A stretch of DNA of 64,000 nt from Chloroflexaceae bacterium (GCA_012032475.1 JAAUSY010000001.1:30521-94520); one strand, 5' to 3'; numbered from the stretch's first letter, positions 48,344 to 57,901 are shown. The notes: a model not told the origin generated them from the letters alone. Translations and numbers: made by a program.

Positions 48344-50368
48344 TCACTCGTCACCCGCTCCTGGCAGCGGCACGACCACCACTCCCTCCTCGTCTGCCCC
48401 CTCCAGTGCCGAAGTTGGTAACCGCTCGCCGCTCACCACATCATACAGCCCCAGGGCCAGGTGGTGCGGCCCATTGAGGGGGTGCGCCGGCAGGGGGATG
48501 GTATGGAAGGTGACGAAGCGGTCGCCCTCGCGCCACTCGCGTGAGGGATAGCCGAGCGTATCGTGCTGCCCAACCAGATGCCCGGCCTCGTCGCGCAGAT
48601 GGAGAAAAACCCGCAGGTCACGTAGGGTGGGGGTCTGCACCCGCCAGAAGAGCGTGACAAAGAGCTTTGCGCCGGCTTCTGCCTGTCCCCGGCGCTCCTC
48701 CTCGCCTCCCGCAGTCTCCGCTATCGTGTGCTCTATGGTGACCCCCTCAAGGTGCAGTCCCCCCACCCGAACGTCCATGGCGGTGGCGGGGGCGACCGGC
48801 CAGGTACCCGTTCCCCTTCCCTCCCCCACGGGAGCCGGTGCGATCTCCAGGAGCGTACCCGTATACTGCCCATGCTCGTTCAGAATATTCTGCCCGGCGG
48901 CCCCCTGGAGAAAGCGAGCCACCCGCGGGTCGGTGGGGGTGGCGGGGGAGATGAGATAGACACTCCGCTGGCCGGGGCGGGCCACCGGCCAACCGAACCG
49001 GGCATCGAACCAGCGGGCCGCGTGGGTGCGCGGCGACAGGTAGAGGTAGGTCGGGTGGCGGTAGTATTCCTCCGAGAGGTACAGGTCTACCCCCGGCGGA
49101 ATATCATCGGCCAGACGAGCCAGATCGGCGGCGTAGTGCATGTATTCGTAGAACAATTCAGGGCGGGCGGCCCATCGCCCGAAGTAGCCGGGAATGCTGC
49201 TGCCCGCGGCAACCAGAACCAGCGCGACCCCGATGATACCCGTGACGAGTGATGCGTGACGAGCGGCGAGCCGTTGCAGCACTTTGGGAGTTCGGGCGAA
49301 GGGGAGCGCCCAGAGCAACATGGTCGGGGGGGCAGCACCGATGGTGCGGAGGAAGTGGGGGCTATCTTGCGAGAGCACGCCCGGCACGACCAGCACGCCC
49401 CACCAGAGCAGGAGCAGCGCCATTGCTGGTTCGCGGACGCGCCACAGAGCGAGCACTGCCCCTACAGAGAAGAGCCAGCCGACGGAAATCGGGAGGGCCG
49501 GCGCGCCCGGCCAGTTGAAGAAGCCCATCGGGTCGCCTTGCCAGCCGACCATCAGGAGCGTGGCCCACGCATGTTCGGCCATGCGCCGAACGCACGCACC
49601 AGCGGGAACGTCTCCCGTGCAAACGCCAATTTGCCCCAGGCGTTCGCCCCAGTCGGAAGGGTAGCGCAGGAAGTGGAGCAGGAGCGGGGCCGTGACGAGC
49701 GCGGCCAGCACGAGCATCAGCAGGAGACCGCGCCAGCAGCGTTGCAGCACGGGCCGGTGCCACACTGCCAAGTAGGCCACAAAGAGCACCACGAGCAGCG
49801 GCACCAACCGCGAGGCGGTGTAGGTGTGAGCTGTGAGGCCCAGGCACAGCCCGGCCCCGGCCCAACCTGACCAGGTGTTACGGCCTGGAGCAAGGGAGCG
49901 CAGCAGCAGCCAGACCCACAGGGTGAGCAGGAGCGGGAGCAGGTTGGCCCGAAAGCCGATGCGGTTGAGGTGGAGCAGCCAGGGAGCCACGGTGGTCAGA
50001 GCAGCAGCCAGTATTGCCCCTCGCTCCCCGATGGTGCGGCGACCAACCAGGAAAATGGCCGGCACCAGGGCAACCCCTGCCAGGGCCGCAGGCAACCGAA
50101 TCGCCAGCACCGTCGGCCCGACCAGGTGGATAGCCGCTGCGACCAGGTACATGTAGGCGGCTTCTTTGCCCGTATAGTCGGAGAAGAAGACCGGGGTATG
50201 CCCCGCGAGAATGTGCCGCGCCAGCATGCCGTTGGAGGCTTCATCGTGGTGGAGACCGGGGGGGAGGGTGTCGAGGTGGTAGAGACGAAGCGCAGCGGCA
50301 GCAGCCGTCAGGAGAAACAGGAGAAACAGGGGGAGCCATTGCCCGGTGCGGCGGTGGTTGCTTGCCAT
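48344..50368 (-). CDS. GT39-like integral membrane glycosyltransferase
   Basis: About 674 residues from ATG 50368; the frame is open to 50443. About 11 membrane helices in the first 430 residues, with the first extracytoplasmic loop containing LPPGLHHDEASNGMLAR, the acidic motif of PMT/ArnT-type enzymes, followed by FFSDYTGKEAAYMY. The C-terminal third is a soluble beta-rich domain (LYLSEEYYRHPTYLYLSP, LHLEGVTIEHT, LRVFLHLRDEAGHLVGQHD). These proteins transfer sugars from polyprenyl-phosphate donors to envelope acceptors. It converges with the CBS gene; the gap 48291-48343 contains short GGTCGGAGGG and TCACTCATCACTCG repeats. Confidence 0.8.
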   Translation of the reverse strand: MASNHRRTGQWLPLFLLFLLTAAAAALRLYHLDTLPPGLHHDEASNGMLARHILAGHTPVFFSDYTGKEAAYMYLVAAAIHLVGPTVLAIRLPAALAGVALVPAIFLVGRRTIGERGAILAAALTTVAPWLLHLNRIGFRANLLPLLLTLWVWLLLRSLAPGRNTWSGWAGAGLCLGLTAHTYTASRLVPLLVVLFVAYLAVWHRPVLQRCWRGLLLMLVLAALVTAPLLLHFLRYPSDWGERLGQIGVCTGDVPAGACVRRMAEHAWATLLMVGWQGDPMGFFNWPGAPALPISVGWLFSVGAVLALWRVREPAMALLLLWWGVLVVPGVLSQDSPHFLRTIGAAPPTMLLWALPFARTPKVLQRLAARHASLVTGIIGVALVLVAAGSSIPGYFGRWAARPELFYEYMHYAADLARLADDIPPGVDLYLSEEYYRHPTYLYLSPRTHAARWFDARFGWPVARPGQRSVYLISPATPTDPRVARFLQGAAGQNILNEHGQYTGTLLEIAPAPVGEGRGTGTWPVAPATAMDVRVGGLHLEGVTIEHTIAETAGGEEERRGQAEAGAKLFVTLFWRVQTPTLRDLRVFLHLRDEAGHLVGQHDTLGYPSREWREGDRFVTFHTIPLPAHPLNGPHHLALGLYDVVSGERLPTSALEGADEEGVVVVPLPGAGDE

Positions 50369-50504
50369 GTCGCGGCTGCAAACCCGGTCTCGCCCCACCT
50401 CAAGAAGCATCGTCATATCAGGTCGCGTTTCGGTATGGGACATGAGAAATAATCATCACGAACGCTATCACCCGAACCTGGTATCACCCAGTCCTCGAAA
50501 AACA

Positions 50505-50513
50505 TGCTATCAT
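50505..50513 (+). promoter_or_regulatory. Extended -10 promoter for the 50571 gene
   Basis: TGC then TATCAT; the expected transcription start is near 50520, which favours ATG 50571 over ATG 50520 as translation start. Confidence 0.4.
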
Positions 50514-50570
50514 AGGCCGATGAGCGACTACGAACCGAACAAAAGAACGAAGAAAAGAAAGGGACACGCT

Positions 50571-51236
50571 ATGCCAAAGCTGAAGAGCAAGAAAGGAAAG
50601 AAGGGGCAGCGTTCGCCCAATATCCCCCCGGCCTCCCTGCTGCGCCCGCGCCTCGATGCCCTCTGGCGCGATGACACCCTGCCAGCGCAGGATATCCCAA
50701 CTATCTCCGCCCGCCTGGATTCCCTGTCCCACGAAGATATCGGCCCGGAGACACTGGTGACGACCATCCTTGTGGCCTACCAGGAAGCTCCGCCCCCATC
50801 TCAAGCCCGCCTGGAGCAGGTGCTCCCGGCCTGGCTGAGCGAACGGAACTATCAGGAAACGCTGACTACCCTCATTGAGAACCGGGCGCTCTCGCCGGAG
50901 CACCACCAGCGGGCTATCGCCTGGTTGGAAGCCAGCGGCAGCCCGGCCACGGTGCTGGCGGTTCCGACCGCTCAGGATGACTTCTACCGCGCCTATATCT
51001 ACGATAGTGAGTTTCAGGCCAGCCTGTTCATCACCGCAGCATCTCCCGCGCCTGCGCGGCATCGCGCTCAATCTGGGCGCGGAGTTCGGTCATCCCGGCA
51101 AACTTTTGTTCGCCGCGCAGGCGATGCAGAAATTCGAGCCGCACCACCTGCCCATAGAGATTGCCTTGCCAGTCGAGCAGGTGGGCTTCGACGGTGTGGC
51201 GCATCTCCCCGAAGGTCGGGCGCACTCCCACGTTGA
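50571..51236 (+). CDS. Hypothetical helical protein whose end runs through ribF (possibly truncated)
   Basis: ATG 50571 follows GAAAGGGACACGCT with good spacing. The first residues are very basic (PKLKSKKGKKGQRS), then an ordered-looking helical region to about base 51030 (LLRPRLDALWRDDTLPAQDI, AIAWLEASGSPATVLAVP, DDFYRAYIYDSEFQAS). Beyond 51031 the frame lies entirely antisense to the 3' end of ribF and becomes Arg/Ala/Pro-rich, unlike the first part. The gene therefore seems to have lost its own 3' end by deletion or rearrangement next to ribF, or the junction is a misassembly. I do not recognise the family. Confidence 0.5.
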   Translation: MPKLKSKKGKKGQRSPNIPPASLLRPRLDALWRDDTLPAQDIPTISARLDSLSHEDIGPETLVTTILVAYQEAPPPSQARLEQVLPAWLSERNYQETLTTLIENRALSPEHHQRAIAWLEASGSPATVLAVPTAQDDFYRAYIYDSEFQASLFITAASPAPARHRAQSGRGVRSSRQTFVRRAGDAEIRAAPPAHRDCLASRAGGLRRCGASPRRSGALPR

Positions 51237-51948
51237 CAATGGCGGGCACCGTCTGGCGTTCCACGCACGCGCAGCAGGCATAGACCCCGTTGGCCGGCAC
51301 CATGTGCGCCGGGTCAACCTCCAGGTTTGCCGTGGGGAAGCCGATAGTGCGCCCGCGCTGGTTGCCTTCAACCACCCTGCCACGCACCCCGAAAGGGCGG
51401 TCAAGCAGCTTTTGCACCGCCTCGACCATGCCCTGGTCGAGCAGTTGCCGCACGCGGGATGAACTGACCGGCGCTCCTTCGATCTGCATCGGGGCGATAG
51501 AGCCGACGACGAACCCGAAGCGGTGTCCAATCTCCATCAGGGTGGGAATATCGCCCTCGCGGTTGTGCCCCATCACAAAGTTGGCCCCCACCCACAACTC
51601 TCGCAGCGGCATGATCGCGCAGAGCCGTTGCATATAGGCTTCCGCCGTGGTCATCATCGTCTCGCGGGTGAAGGGTGCGACCATCAGCCAGTCCGGCTCA
51701 AACGCGGCGATCAACTCGATACGCTCTTCCAGACTGGTGATAAGCCGCTGCTTGCGCTCAGGGTGAATGACCGTCGCCGGGTGGGGGTCGAAGGTCAGCA
51801 CCGCGCTGCAATAGCCTTCCCGGCGGGCGTGCTCGATGGCCGTACGGACGAGCAACTGGTGCCCACGGTGGAACCCATCGAATTTCCCAATCGTCAGGAC
51901 CGATGGCTGGTCGGTAATACGTTGTTCAAGAGCATAGGCAATATGCAC
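51031..51948 (-). CDS. ribF: Bifunctional riboflavin kinase / FAD synthetase
   Basis: 305 residues from GTG 51948, with TTGAGGA eight bases upstream; TTG 51963 is the alternative. The N-terminal FMN adenylyltransferase has TIGKFDGFHRGHQLLV, LTFDPHPATVIHPE and WVGANFVMGHNREGD with SSSRVRQLL. The C-terminal riboflavin kinase has RPFGVRGRVVEGNQRGRTIGFPTANLE and VEAHLLDWQGNLYGQVVRLEFLHRLR. It makes FMN and then FAD. Only 19 bases lie between the mutS stop and this start, so the two are probably co-transcribed; the link is not functional as far as known. Confidence 0.95.
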   Translation of the reverse strand: MHIAYALEQRITDQPSVLTIGKFDGFHRGHQLLVRTAIEHARREGYCSAVLTFDPHPATVIHPERKQRLITSLEERIELIAAFEPDWLMVAPFTRETMMTTAEAYMQRLCAIMPLRELWVGANFVMGHNREGDIPTLMEIGHRFGFVVGSIAPMQIEGAPVSSSRVRQLLDQGMVEAVQKLLDRPFGVRGRVVEGNQRGRTIGFPTANLEVDPAHMVPANGVYACCACVERQTVPAIVNVGVRPTFGEMRHTVEAHLLDWQGNLYGQVVRLEFLHRLRGEQKFAGMTELRAQIERDAAQAREMLR

Positions 51949-51967
51949 GGTCTTGTTCCTCAATGTG

Positions 51968-54900
51968 TCATTCGTCGTTCAGGTTTGCCCCGACCCCGGT
52001 TCGGGCAATCTTTTGCAGGTGGTAGAGCTTATTGAGCGCCTCCAGTGGGGTCAGTTCGTTCACATTCAATCGCCGGAGGTATTCTACGACCGGGTTGGGG
52101 GCAACATCGAACAGCGAGAGCTGTGGGGCCTCCCCTGACTCGGTCCGTCGCTCGGTCCGTTGCTCCGGTTCCGGCTTTGGCCGGTCGCTGGCCTGCTTCC
52201 CCGGCGCTGCTGCTGGCTGGCTCCGCTCGCCAGTCCCATTCTGCTCCAGTTCCGCCAGCAGTTCCCGCGCCCGGCGAATGACCGAGGGGGGGATACCGGC
52301 CAGTTCGGCCACATGGATACCGTAGCTGCGGTCGGCCCTTCCGCGGCGCAGCTCATAGAGGAAGACCACACGGTTGCCCTGTTCCAGGGCGGCCATGTGG
52401 TAGTTCTTGACGCGGGGCAGGATATCTTCCAGGTCGGTGAGTTCGTGGTAGTGGGTGGCAAAGAGAGTGCGGCACCCCAGGCGCGGTTCGTGGTGCAGGT
52501 ATTCGACCACTGCACGGGCAATTGCCATCCCATCGTAGGTGCTGGTTCCGCGCCCCACCTCATCTAGAATAATCAGGCTCCTGGGGCTGCTCTGCAACAG
52601 CAGCGACGCCGTTTCGGTCATTTCGACCATAAAGGTGCTGCGCCCGGCGGCCAGGTCATCCTGCGCCCCGATGCGGGTGAAGACGCGGTCTACCAGGCCA
52701 ACTTCGGCGGCTTCGGCTGGAACGAACGAGCCAATTTGCGCCATCAGGACGATCAGGGCAACCTGGCGCAGCACGGTTGATTTGCCGGCCATGTTCGGCC
52801 CGGTGATGAGCAGTATCTGATTTTCGTTCGTGTCAACCTGGGTATCGTTGGGCACAAACGGGTCAGCAAGCGCCTGCTCAATGACCGGATGTCGCCCGCC
52901 GGTAATGCGCAGGCTGGTGCCCTCATTCAGCACCGGGCGGGTGTAGTTGCCGCGCACGGCAGCCTCGGCCAGTGCTGCCACCACATCGAGCGAGGCCAGG
53001 GTCCGTGCGGTGGAACGCAGGGCGTCACTGTGGCGCAGCAGTTCGGCGCAGATACACCCGAACGCGTCACGCTCATATTCGACCAGCCGTTGCTGCGCGT
53101 TCACCACCACGTTTTCATATTCCTTCAGCTCGACCGTGATATAGCGCTCGGCATTGACCAGCGTTTGCTTGCGCTCGTAGTGCGGGGGAACCTGGTTGCT
53201 ATAGCTCCGGGGAAGGGAGATGAAATATCCAAACACCTTGTTGTAGTCAACTTTCAGCGACTTGATGCCGGTGCGTTCGCGCTCAAGCCCCTCCAGCGTG
53301 TTGATGTAGTGCTGCGCTTCGCGGCTGGCCGTCACGACCTGGTCCATGCGCTGGTCGTAGCCGGGGCGTATCACCCGCCGGGCCGGTTTTTCGCCGTTCT
53401 CGCCTTCTCCATCGCCGCGCAGGTAGTTCGAAGCTCCGAGCAGGGCCGGGGGGTCATCATCAAGCGCCTGTTCGAGCAATTCCAGCGCTTCGACGCACGG
53501 GTCCAGGAAGGCGCAGGAGCAGGGTGATGGGTCGAAAGGGGAAGCAGCGGGGGCAGCCTGCCGACCGATGACCAGCGGTCGGGTTTCGCTGGTTGCTGTG
53601 GTCTGCCCCGCTTTGGACGGCGGTTCGGATGGCGGCTCGGACGACGGTTCGGACGGTGCAGGGACCTCGCGGCCCTCCGGTGCATCCACCGCTGCTTCGT
53701 TTTCATCCCCAAACAGGTCATCGCCGGCTACGCGTGGAGCCGGTCCCCGGTGGGCTGATGCGCCGGGGAGCTTCACGGCGGCCAGAGGCGTGGTCGCGGC
53801 GGCCCGCCGGGCGGCTTTTTGCTGCTCCTCAGTCAAGAGTAGTGGCTGACTATCCGCCGGGGCGGTGGTTCCTCCCCGCCTGGCCTGGCCGATGACCTGG
53901 CCCAATGTCGGTTCATCTGCCTCCAGGCACATCAGCGCTGGTTGCCCGCTCACCGCTGCAATGACCGCCGGCAGCGTGCGCAATGCCTGGCGCAGGGAGA
54001 CCAGGTCACGCGGGGTTGCCACCCCCCCTCCCTGCATCACCCGGTTGACGACCCGCTCCATGTCGCCAATGGATTTGAGTGCCTGGCGCAGCTCGGCCCG
54101 CAGCAAGCTCTGCTCGACGCAGCAGGCCACGGCCTCCTGCCGCTGGTGCAAGGCTCCCAGATGCACCAGGGGTTGCGAGAGCCAGCGGCGGAGCAGACGG
54201 GCACCCATCGGCGTGCCGGTGTGGTCCAGGACGCCCACCAGGGAACCCCTGGTTTTGCCTTCGCTGCCTTCGAGCAATTCCAGGTTGCGACGAGTCTGCG
54301 GGTCAAGCGCCATGAAAGCGCCAGTCGTGTAGGCCCGCAGGGTGGTTATCTGCGAGGCGCTCCTTCGCTGCGTGTCCTGGACATAGTGGAGCACGGCCCC
54401 TGCGGCCCTGGTTGCCAGCGGGCGCTGGTCCAGCCCGAAGCCGGCCAGCGATTGCGTCCCGAACTGGCGCAGCAAGGTATCCCGCGCAGTCGCCGGTTCC
54501 CAACACCAGGCTGGCAGGGCGGTTACATAGCCGTGGGCCCACTGCGCGGTGCTCTCCTGTTCCAGGCGGCGAGCCACCCGTTCGTGGGGGAGCAACGTTT
54601 CCCGCTCCTGCTTCGTCATCGGGGCCAGGTCGTGGGTCAGACGGGACATCGCCGGGGAGAGGCCGGGCAGTTGGAGCCGTTCATCATCGGGCACCAGCAC
54701 CTCGGAGACCCCCAGTCGCTCCAATTCTCCTTGCAGGTGGATGACCGCCTGGCTGCCATGAAACTCCGTCACGGCAAACTCGCCGGTGCTGAGGTCGGCA
54801 TAGCTCAGGCCAATATGCGGCCCATCGGCAATTACGGCGGCCAGGTAGTTGTTGCGGCCGGCTGACAGCATCGAGGGGTCTATCACCGTGCCGGGGGTCA

Positions 54901-55315
54901 GGATACGCACGATTTCGCGGTGAACCAACCCCCGCTGGCGGTCCGATGGCTCCACCCCCGCGGCAAAGATAGAGCGCGGACGGGTGTCGCTCTTGCTGGA
55001 GGGGGTTTCGCTCAGTTGCTCGGCAACTGCTACCCGGTAGCCCTGGTTGACCAGCCGTGCCACGTAGCTTTCAACGGCGTGGTAGGGCATTCCGGCCATC
55101 GGGCAGTAGAGCCTCTGGCTGCCCCCGGAGGTTTTCTTTTCGGTGGCACACTCTTTGCGGGTCAGGGTGACATCCAGCAATTCTGCGACCAGTTTGGCGT
55201 CGTCATCGAACACTTCGTAGAAATCGCCCAGCCGGTAGAGCAGAATTGCGTCGGGGTTCTGAGCTTTGAGTTTCTGGTATTGTCGGTACCAGACGTGGAG
55301 ATCCGTTTTTGCCAT
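51968..55315 (-). CDS. mutS: DNA mismatch repair protein MutS with large internal insertion
   Basis: 1115 residues against the usual 850-900. The mismatch-recognition domain has the F-x-E motif in RLGDFYEVFDDDAKLVAELL. The ATPase has Walker A TGPNMAGKSTVLRQVAL, LIILDEVGRGTSTYDGMAIA and LFATHYHELTDLE. Two insertions are visible: about 20 residues in domain I (SETPSSKSDTRPRSIF region) and about 150 low-complexity residues in the lever domain (about 477-628; bases about 53430-53885), rich in Pro/Ser/Glu and ending SPFDPSPCSCAFLDPC. The rest of the lever and clamp is normal. It recognises mismatches and recruits MutL, which is not in the window. Confidence 0.95.
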   Translation of the reverse strand: MAKTDLHVWYRQYQKLKAQNPDAILLYRLGDFYEVFDDDAKLVAELLDVTLTRKECATEKKTSGGSQRLYCPMAGMPYHAVESYVARLVNQGYRVAVAEQLSETPSSKSDTRPRSIFAAGVEPSDRQRGLVHREIVRILTPGTVIDPSMLSAGRNNYLAAVIADGPHIGLSYADLSTGEFAVTEFHGSQAVIHLQGELERLGVSEVLVPDDERLQLPGLSPAMSRLTHDLAPMTKQERETLLPHERVARRLEQESTAQWAHGYVTALPAWCWEPATARDTLLRQFGTQSLAGFGLDQRPLATRAAGAVLHYVQDTQRRSASQITTLRAYTTGAFMALDPQTRRNLELLEGSEGKTRGSLVGVLDHTGTPMGARLLRRWLSQPLVHLGALHQRQEAVACCVEQSLLRAELRQALKSIGDMERVVNRVMQGGGVATPRDLVSLRQALRTLPAVIAAVSGQPALMCLEADEPTLGQVIGQARRGGTTAPADSQPLLLTEEQQKAARRAAATTPLAAVKLPGASAHRGPAPRVAGDDLFGDENEAAVDAPEGREVPAPSEPSSEPPSEPPSKAGQTTATSETRPLVIGRQAAPAASPFDPSPCSCAFLDPCVEALELLEQALDDDPPALLGASNYLRGDGEGENGEKPARRVIRPGYDQRMDQVVTASREAQHYINTLEGLERERTGIKSLKVDYNKVFGYFISLPRSYSNQVPPHYERKQTLVNAERYITVELKEYENVVVNAQQRLVEYERDAFGCICAELLRHSDALRSTARTLASLDVVAALAEAAVRGNYTRPVLNEGTSLRITGGRHPVIEQALADPFVPNDTQVDTNENQILLITGPNMAGKSTVLRQVALIVLMAQIGSFVPAEAAEVGLVDRVFTRIGAQDDLAAGRSTFMVEMTETASLLLQSSPRSLIILDEVGRGTSTYDGMAIARAVVEYLHHEPRLGCRTLFATHYHELTDLEDILPRVKNYHMAALEQGNRVVFLYELRRGRADRSYGIHVAELAGIPPSVIRRARELLAELEQNGTGERSQPAAAPGKQASDRPKPEPEQRTERRTESGEAPQLSLFDVAPNPVVEYLRRLNVNELTPLEALNKLYHLQKIARTGVGANLNDE

Positions 55316-55402
55316 GGGTTTCGAAATATTCCTGTACCATAAGGAGAAGTCGGCTGCGCCGGGTGTCCTTACCTCCTATTATAGCGCACCTCTTCGGTTG
55401 TG

Positions 55403-55411
55403 TGGTATACT
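55403..55411 (+). promoter_or_regulatory. Extended -10 upstream of the partner-switching genes
   Basis: TGG then TATACT inside a small palindrome TGGTA-TAC-TACCA (55403-55415). It lies about 200 bases before the anti-sigma kinase start; the rest of 55316-55611 shows no gene. Confidence 0.4.
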
Positions 55412-55611
55412 ACCATACATGTCAGGGGAACAAATCGGGGAGCCTTGATGTTCAGTTTGCCACCCTGCCGGTTCGGCTGGTCTGAGGGGCTTTTTCCTGC
55501 GTTATCGTTATGGTTGGGATTGTTGGTATAGAACACCGAAGCCCCGGCGCTGGCGCGGAAATCTGGCAGCATGTGGTTGACCGTCACCACACACAAGGGG
55601 ACACAACTTTG

Positions 55612-56022
55612 ATGGAACGGTGTATTGAAGTGCCCGCCGAGTGGGAGAGTATTGCCCGCCTGATAGATTTTGTGGATGAAGTGACCGGCGCGATGGCCCT
55701 CTCAGAAGAGCAGGACTATGTGATGCGGCTGGTGATTGAAGAGATAGCGACGAATATTATCAAGTATGGGTATGAGGATGGGATCCAGGGGGTGATTCAG
55801 TTGAATTGCTCGAATCTGCGCGGTCCCCTCCACATCATTATTCGAGATCGGGGGCACCCGTTTGACCCCCGCGAATGTGTTGAACCGGACCTGTGCGGTG
55901 ATGTTCAGTCGCGTACCATTGGCGGGTTGGGGTTGTTCCTGGTGCGGGAGTTTTCCGACTACCTGGCGTATCACCATGATGCGGGCAGCGGGTGGAACGA
56001 ACTCCTTGTGGTCAAGGGGTAG
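55612..56022 (+). CDS. RsbW-like anti-sigma factor serine kinase
   Basis: 136 residues from ATG 55612 (AAGGGGA upstream); the frame is open to 55510. GHKL ATPase fold: N-box MRLVIEEIATNIIKYGYED, G1-like IIRDRGHPFDPRE, and IGGLGLFLVREFSD as G2. RsbW/SpoIIAB-type kinases phosphorylate STAS antagonists and sequester a sigma factor or other target. The next genes encode a SpoIIE phosphatase (3 bases away) and a STAS protein, completing a partner-switching set. No sigma factor gene is in the window. Confidence 0.9.
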   Translation: MERCIEVPAEWESIARLIDFVDEVTGAMALSEEQDYVMRLVIEEIATNIIKYGYEDGIQGVIQLNCSNLRGPLHIIIRDRGHPFDPRECVEPDLCGDVQSRTIGGLGLFLVREFSDYLAYHHDAGSGWNELLVVKG

Positions 56023-56025
56023 ACG

Positions 56026-57314
56026 ATGACCATGACCATGACGATGTTCGAGCGCCTGCGGAAGATACCCATCTTCGATGGGTTTTCCGACGCGGACTTG
56101 CAGCGGTTGGCGGGAAACGTTACGGAACGACACCTGAAAGCCGGGGAGGTGTTGTTCAACCAGGGAGATGAGGGCACCGATACGTTTGCCATCCTCGACG
56201 GGGCCCTTGAGGTGGTAACGTTCGTTGACGGTGAGGAAATTCGCCTGGAAGTGCGCCTGACGGGTGAGATTATCGGCGAAATGGCCCCGATTGACAATAG
56301 TCCGCGGTCGGCGATGGTGCGAGCCGTGCGCGACAGCGACCTGGCGGTGCTCAACCTGGAGAGCTTCTATTCGCTGCTGTTGAGCGATTCCGTGCTGGCG
56401 GTGGAGATGCTCAAGCGCGGCACGGCCCGCCTGCGCAGTACCAGCCAGCAGATGATAACCGGGCTGGAGCTGAAAAATACCGAACTGCTGAAGGCCTATG
56501 AGGATCTGAAGGCGGCTCAGGCTGAACTCATTCACTACAACCGTATCCAGGAAGAACTGTCGGTGGCCCGCCGTATCCAGAAGTTCTTCCTGCCGCGCAA
56601 GATTCCGCAGCCGGAAGGGTGGCAGATTGCGGCATTCAACCGGGGGGCCCAGGCTATCGGAGGGGATTTCTTCGACTGCATTGAACTCCCAGGCAGCCGG
56701 GTGGGGTTGGTTGTGGCGGATGCCTGCGGCAAGGGGGTTCCGGCAGCCATGTTCGTGGCGCTCACGCGCAGTTTGCTGCGGGCGTCGTCTCAGGCTCCCT
56801 GGGCCTTCCAGCAGGATGGGGATTTCCTGAATCTGGACACCATCGTCACCGGGGCGCTCTGGTTTACGAATGATTATACGGCCAGGGAGCACGGTGAGAG
56901 CAATATGTTCGTTACGATGTTCTATGGCCTCCTGGAGCCATCAAAAGGCCGCCTGACGTTTGTGAATGCCGGGCACAACCCGCCCCTGATTATCAGTGAT
57001 GGGGGGGAGCAGATGCGCGAACTGGAGAGCACGTCCCTGCCGGTCGGAATTATTGAGGAACAGGTCTATGAAGCCCATGAGACGGTGCTCAACATTGGGG
57101 ATATCCTGGTGGGTTTTAGCGACGGTGTCACGGAGGCCATGAACCCCAGAGGGCAACCCTATGGGGATGAGCGGTTTGTGGCGCTGCTGCGCGAACACAC
57201 CGATGCCAGTGCCGTGGACCTGGTTTCGCTGATTGTCGAGTCCATTGATGATTATGCTGCGGGGGCCCCCAGGCAGACGATATCACCCTGCTGGTGGTGA
57301 AACGGTCCGGTTGA
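56026..57314 (+). CDS. cNMP-binding domain fused to SpoIIE/PP2C phosphatase, frameshift near the end
   Basis: The N-terminus has four near-tandem ATG codons (MTMTMTMF). The CAP_ED domain covers about 1-125 (IFDGFSDADLQRLAGNV, LFNQGDEGTDTFAILDGAL, GEIIGEMAPIDNSPRSA). A coiled coil follows (about 135-180), then a SpoIIE-type PP2C domain (ARRIQKFFLPRKIPQ, GGDFFDCIEL, VVADACGKGVPAAMF, FVNAGHNPPLI, GDILVGFSDGVTEAMN). The frame reads to a stop at 57300, but one extra C in the run at 57266-57270 gives AGAPQADDITLLVVKRSG and a stop at 57314, which is the conserved PP2C ending. It dephosphorylates the STAS antagonist, probably in response to a cyclic nucleotide or other ligand. Confidence 0.88.
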
Positions 57315-57375
57315 GCGGATGATGGGATGAGAGAACCGGTGCGCATGGGACGGAAAATGGTCAAATGACCGGTGC

Positions 57376-57402
57376 TTGAAACGAAGCGACCCATGCTATA
57401 AT
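57376..57402 (+). promoter_or_regulatory. Promoter for the STAS antagonist gene
   Basis: TTGAAA (57376-57381), a short 15-base spacer, TGC and a perfect TATAAT (57397-57402), giving the antagonist its own transcription start about 80 bases before the coding region. Confidence 0.5.
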
Positions 57403-57489
57403 AGCATTCACACGTCGTTTTCGCTCTGGTTGTGGTTGACGAATAAGACGCATGAAGGCGAATAGTTACGATGGAAAGGGGTTCAAAGC

Positions 57490-57825
57490 GTGGACGTAGA
57501 ACAGGTCGGTGATGTTCTGGTCATTAAACTGCCGAGCCGCCTCGACGCGGTCGGGGTTGCGGCAATCGAAAACAAACTTTCGGAGACAACCGCCGCTCAC
57601 AAAGGCAAGGCATTGGCAGACATGAGCGGGGTTGATTTTGTGGCGAGCCTGGCCCTGCGGATGCTGCTCACGAACCTCAAAGCGGTCCAGTCGTTGGGCG
57701 GGGACCTGCGCCTCTGTGGGTTGCAGCCGCAGATTAGCGAAATCTTTCGGAAGAGCCGCTTCGACACGCTCTTCAAGATTTACGACGACTGTCAATCGGC
57801 ATTGGAAGGCTACGCAGCGGAGTAA
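57490..57825 (+). CDS. STAS-domain anti-sigma factor antagonist
   Basis: 111 residues from GTG 57490, with AAAGGGG eight bases upstream. A single STAS domain: VEQVGDVLVIKLPSRLDAV, then ALADMSGVDFVASLALRMLL with the phospho-Ser in the SGVDFVAS loop, and LCGLQPQISEIFRKSRFDTLF. It is the RsbV/SpoIIAA-like partner of the upstream kinase and phosphatase: when dephosphorylated it binds the kinase and frees its target. Confidence 0.9.
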   Translation: MDVEQVGDVLVIKLPSRLDAVGVAAIENKLSETTAAHKGKALADMSGVDFVASLALRMLLTNLKAVQSLGGDLRLCGLQPQISEIFRKSRFDTLFKIYDDCQSALEGYAAE

Positions 57826-57877
57826 GGCTCCCCCTCATCGGCCCTGCCTGGCCGGGGGTGGCGAACCTGTTGGAACG

Positions 57878-57901
57878 AGAGGAGAGGAACGGCTCTCCTC
57901 T
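57878..57901 (+). terminator. Hairpin after the STAS gene
   Basis: AGAGGAGAG (57878-57886) and CTCTCCTCT (57893-57901) form a perfect 9-bp stem with a 6-base loop. A G run and a five-T run follow about 15 bases later. It is probably a terminator between the STAS gene and convergent DUF507. Confidence 0.5.
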
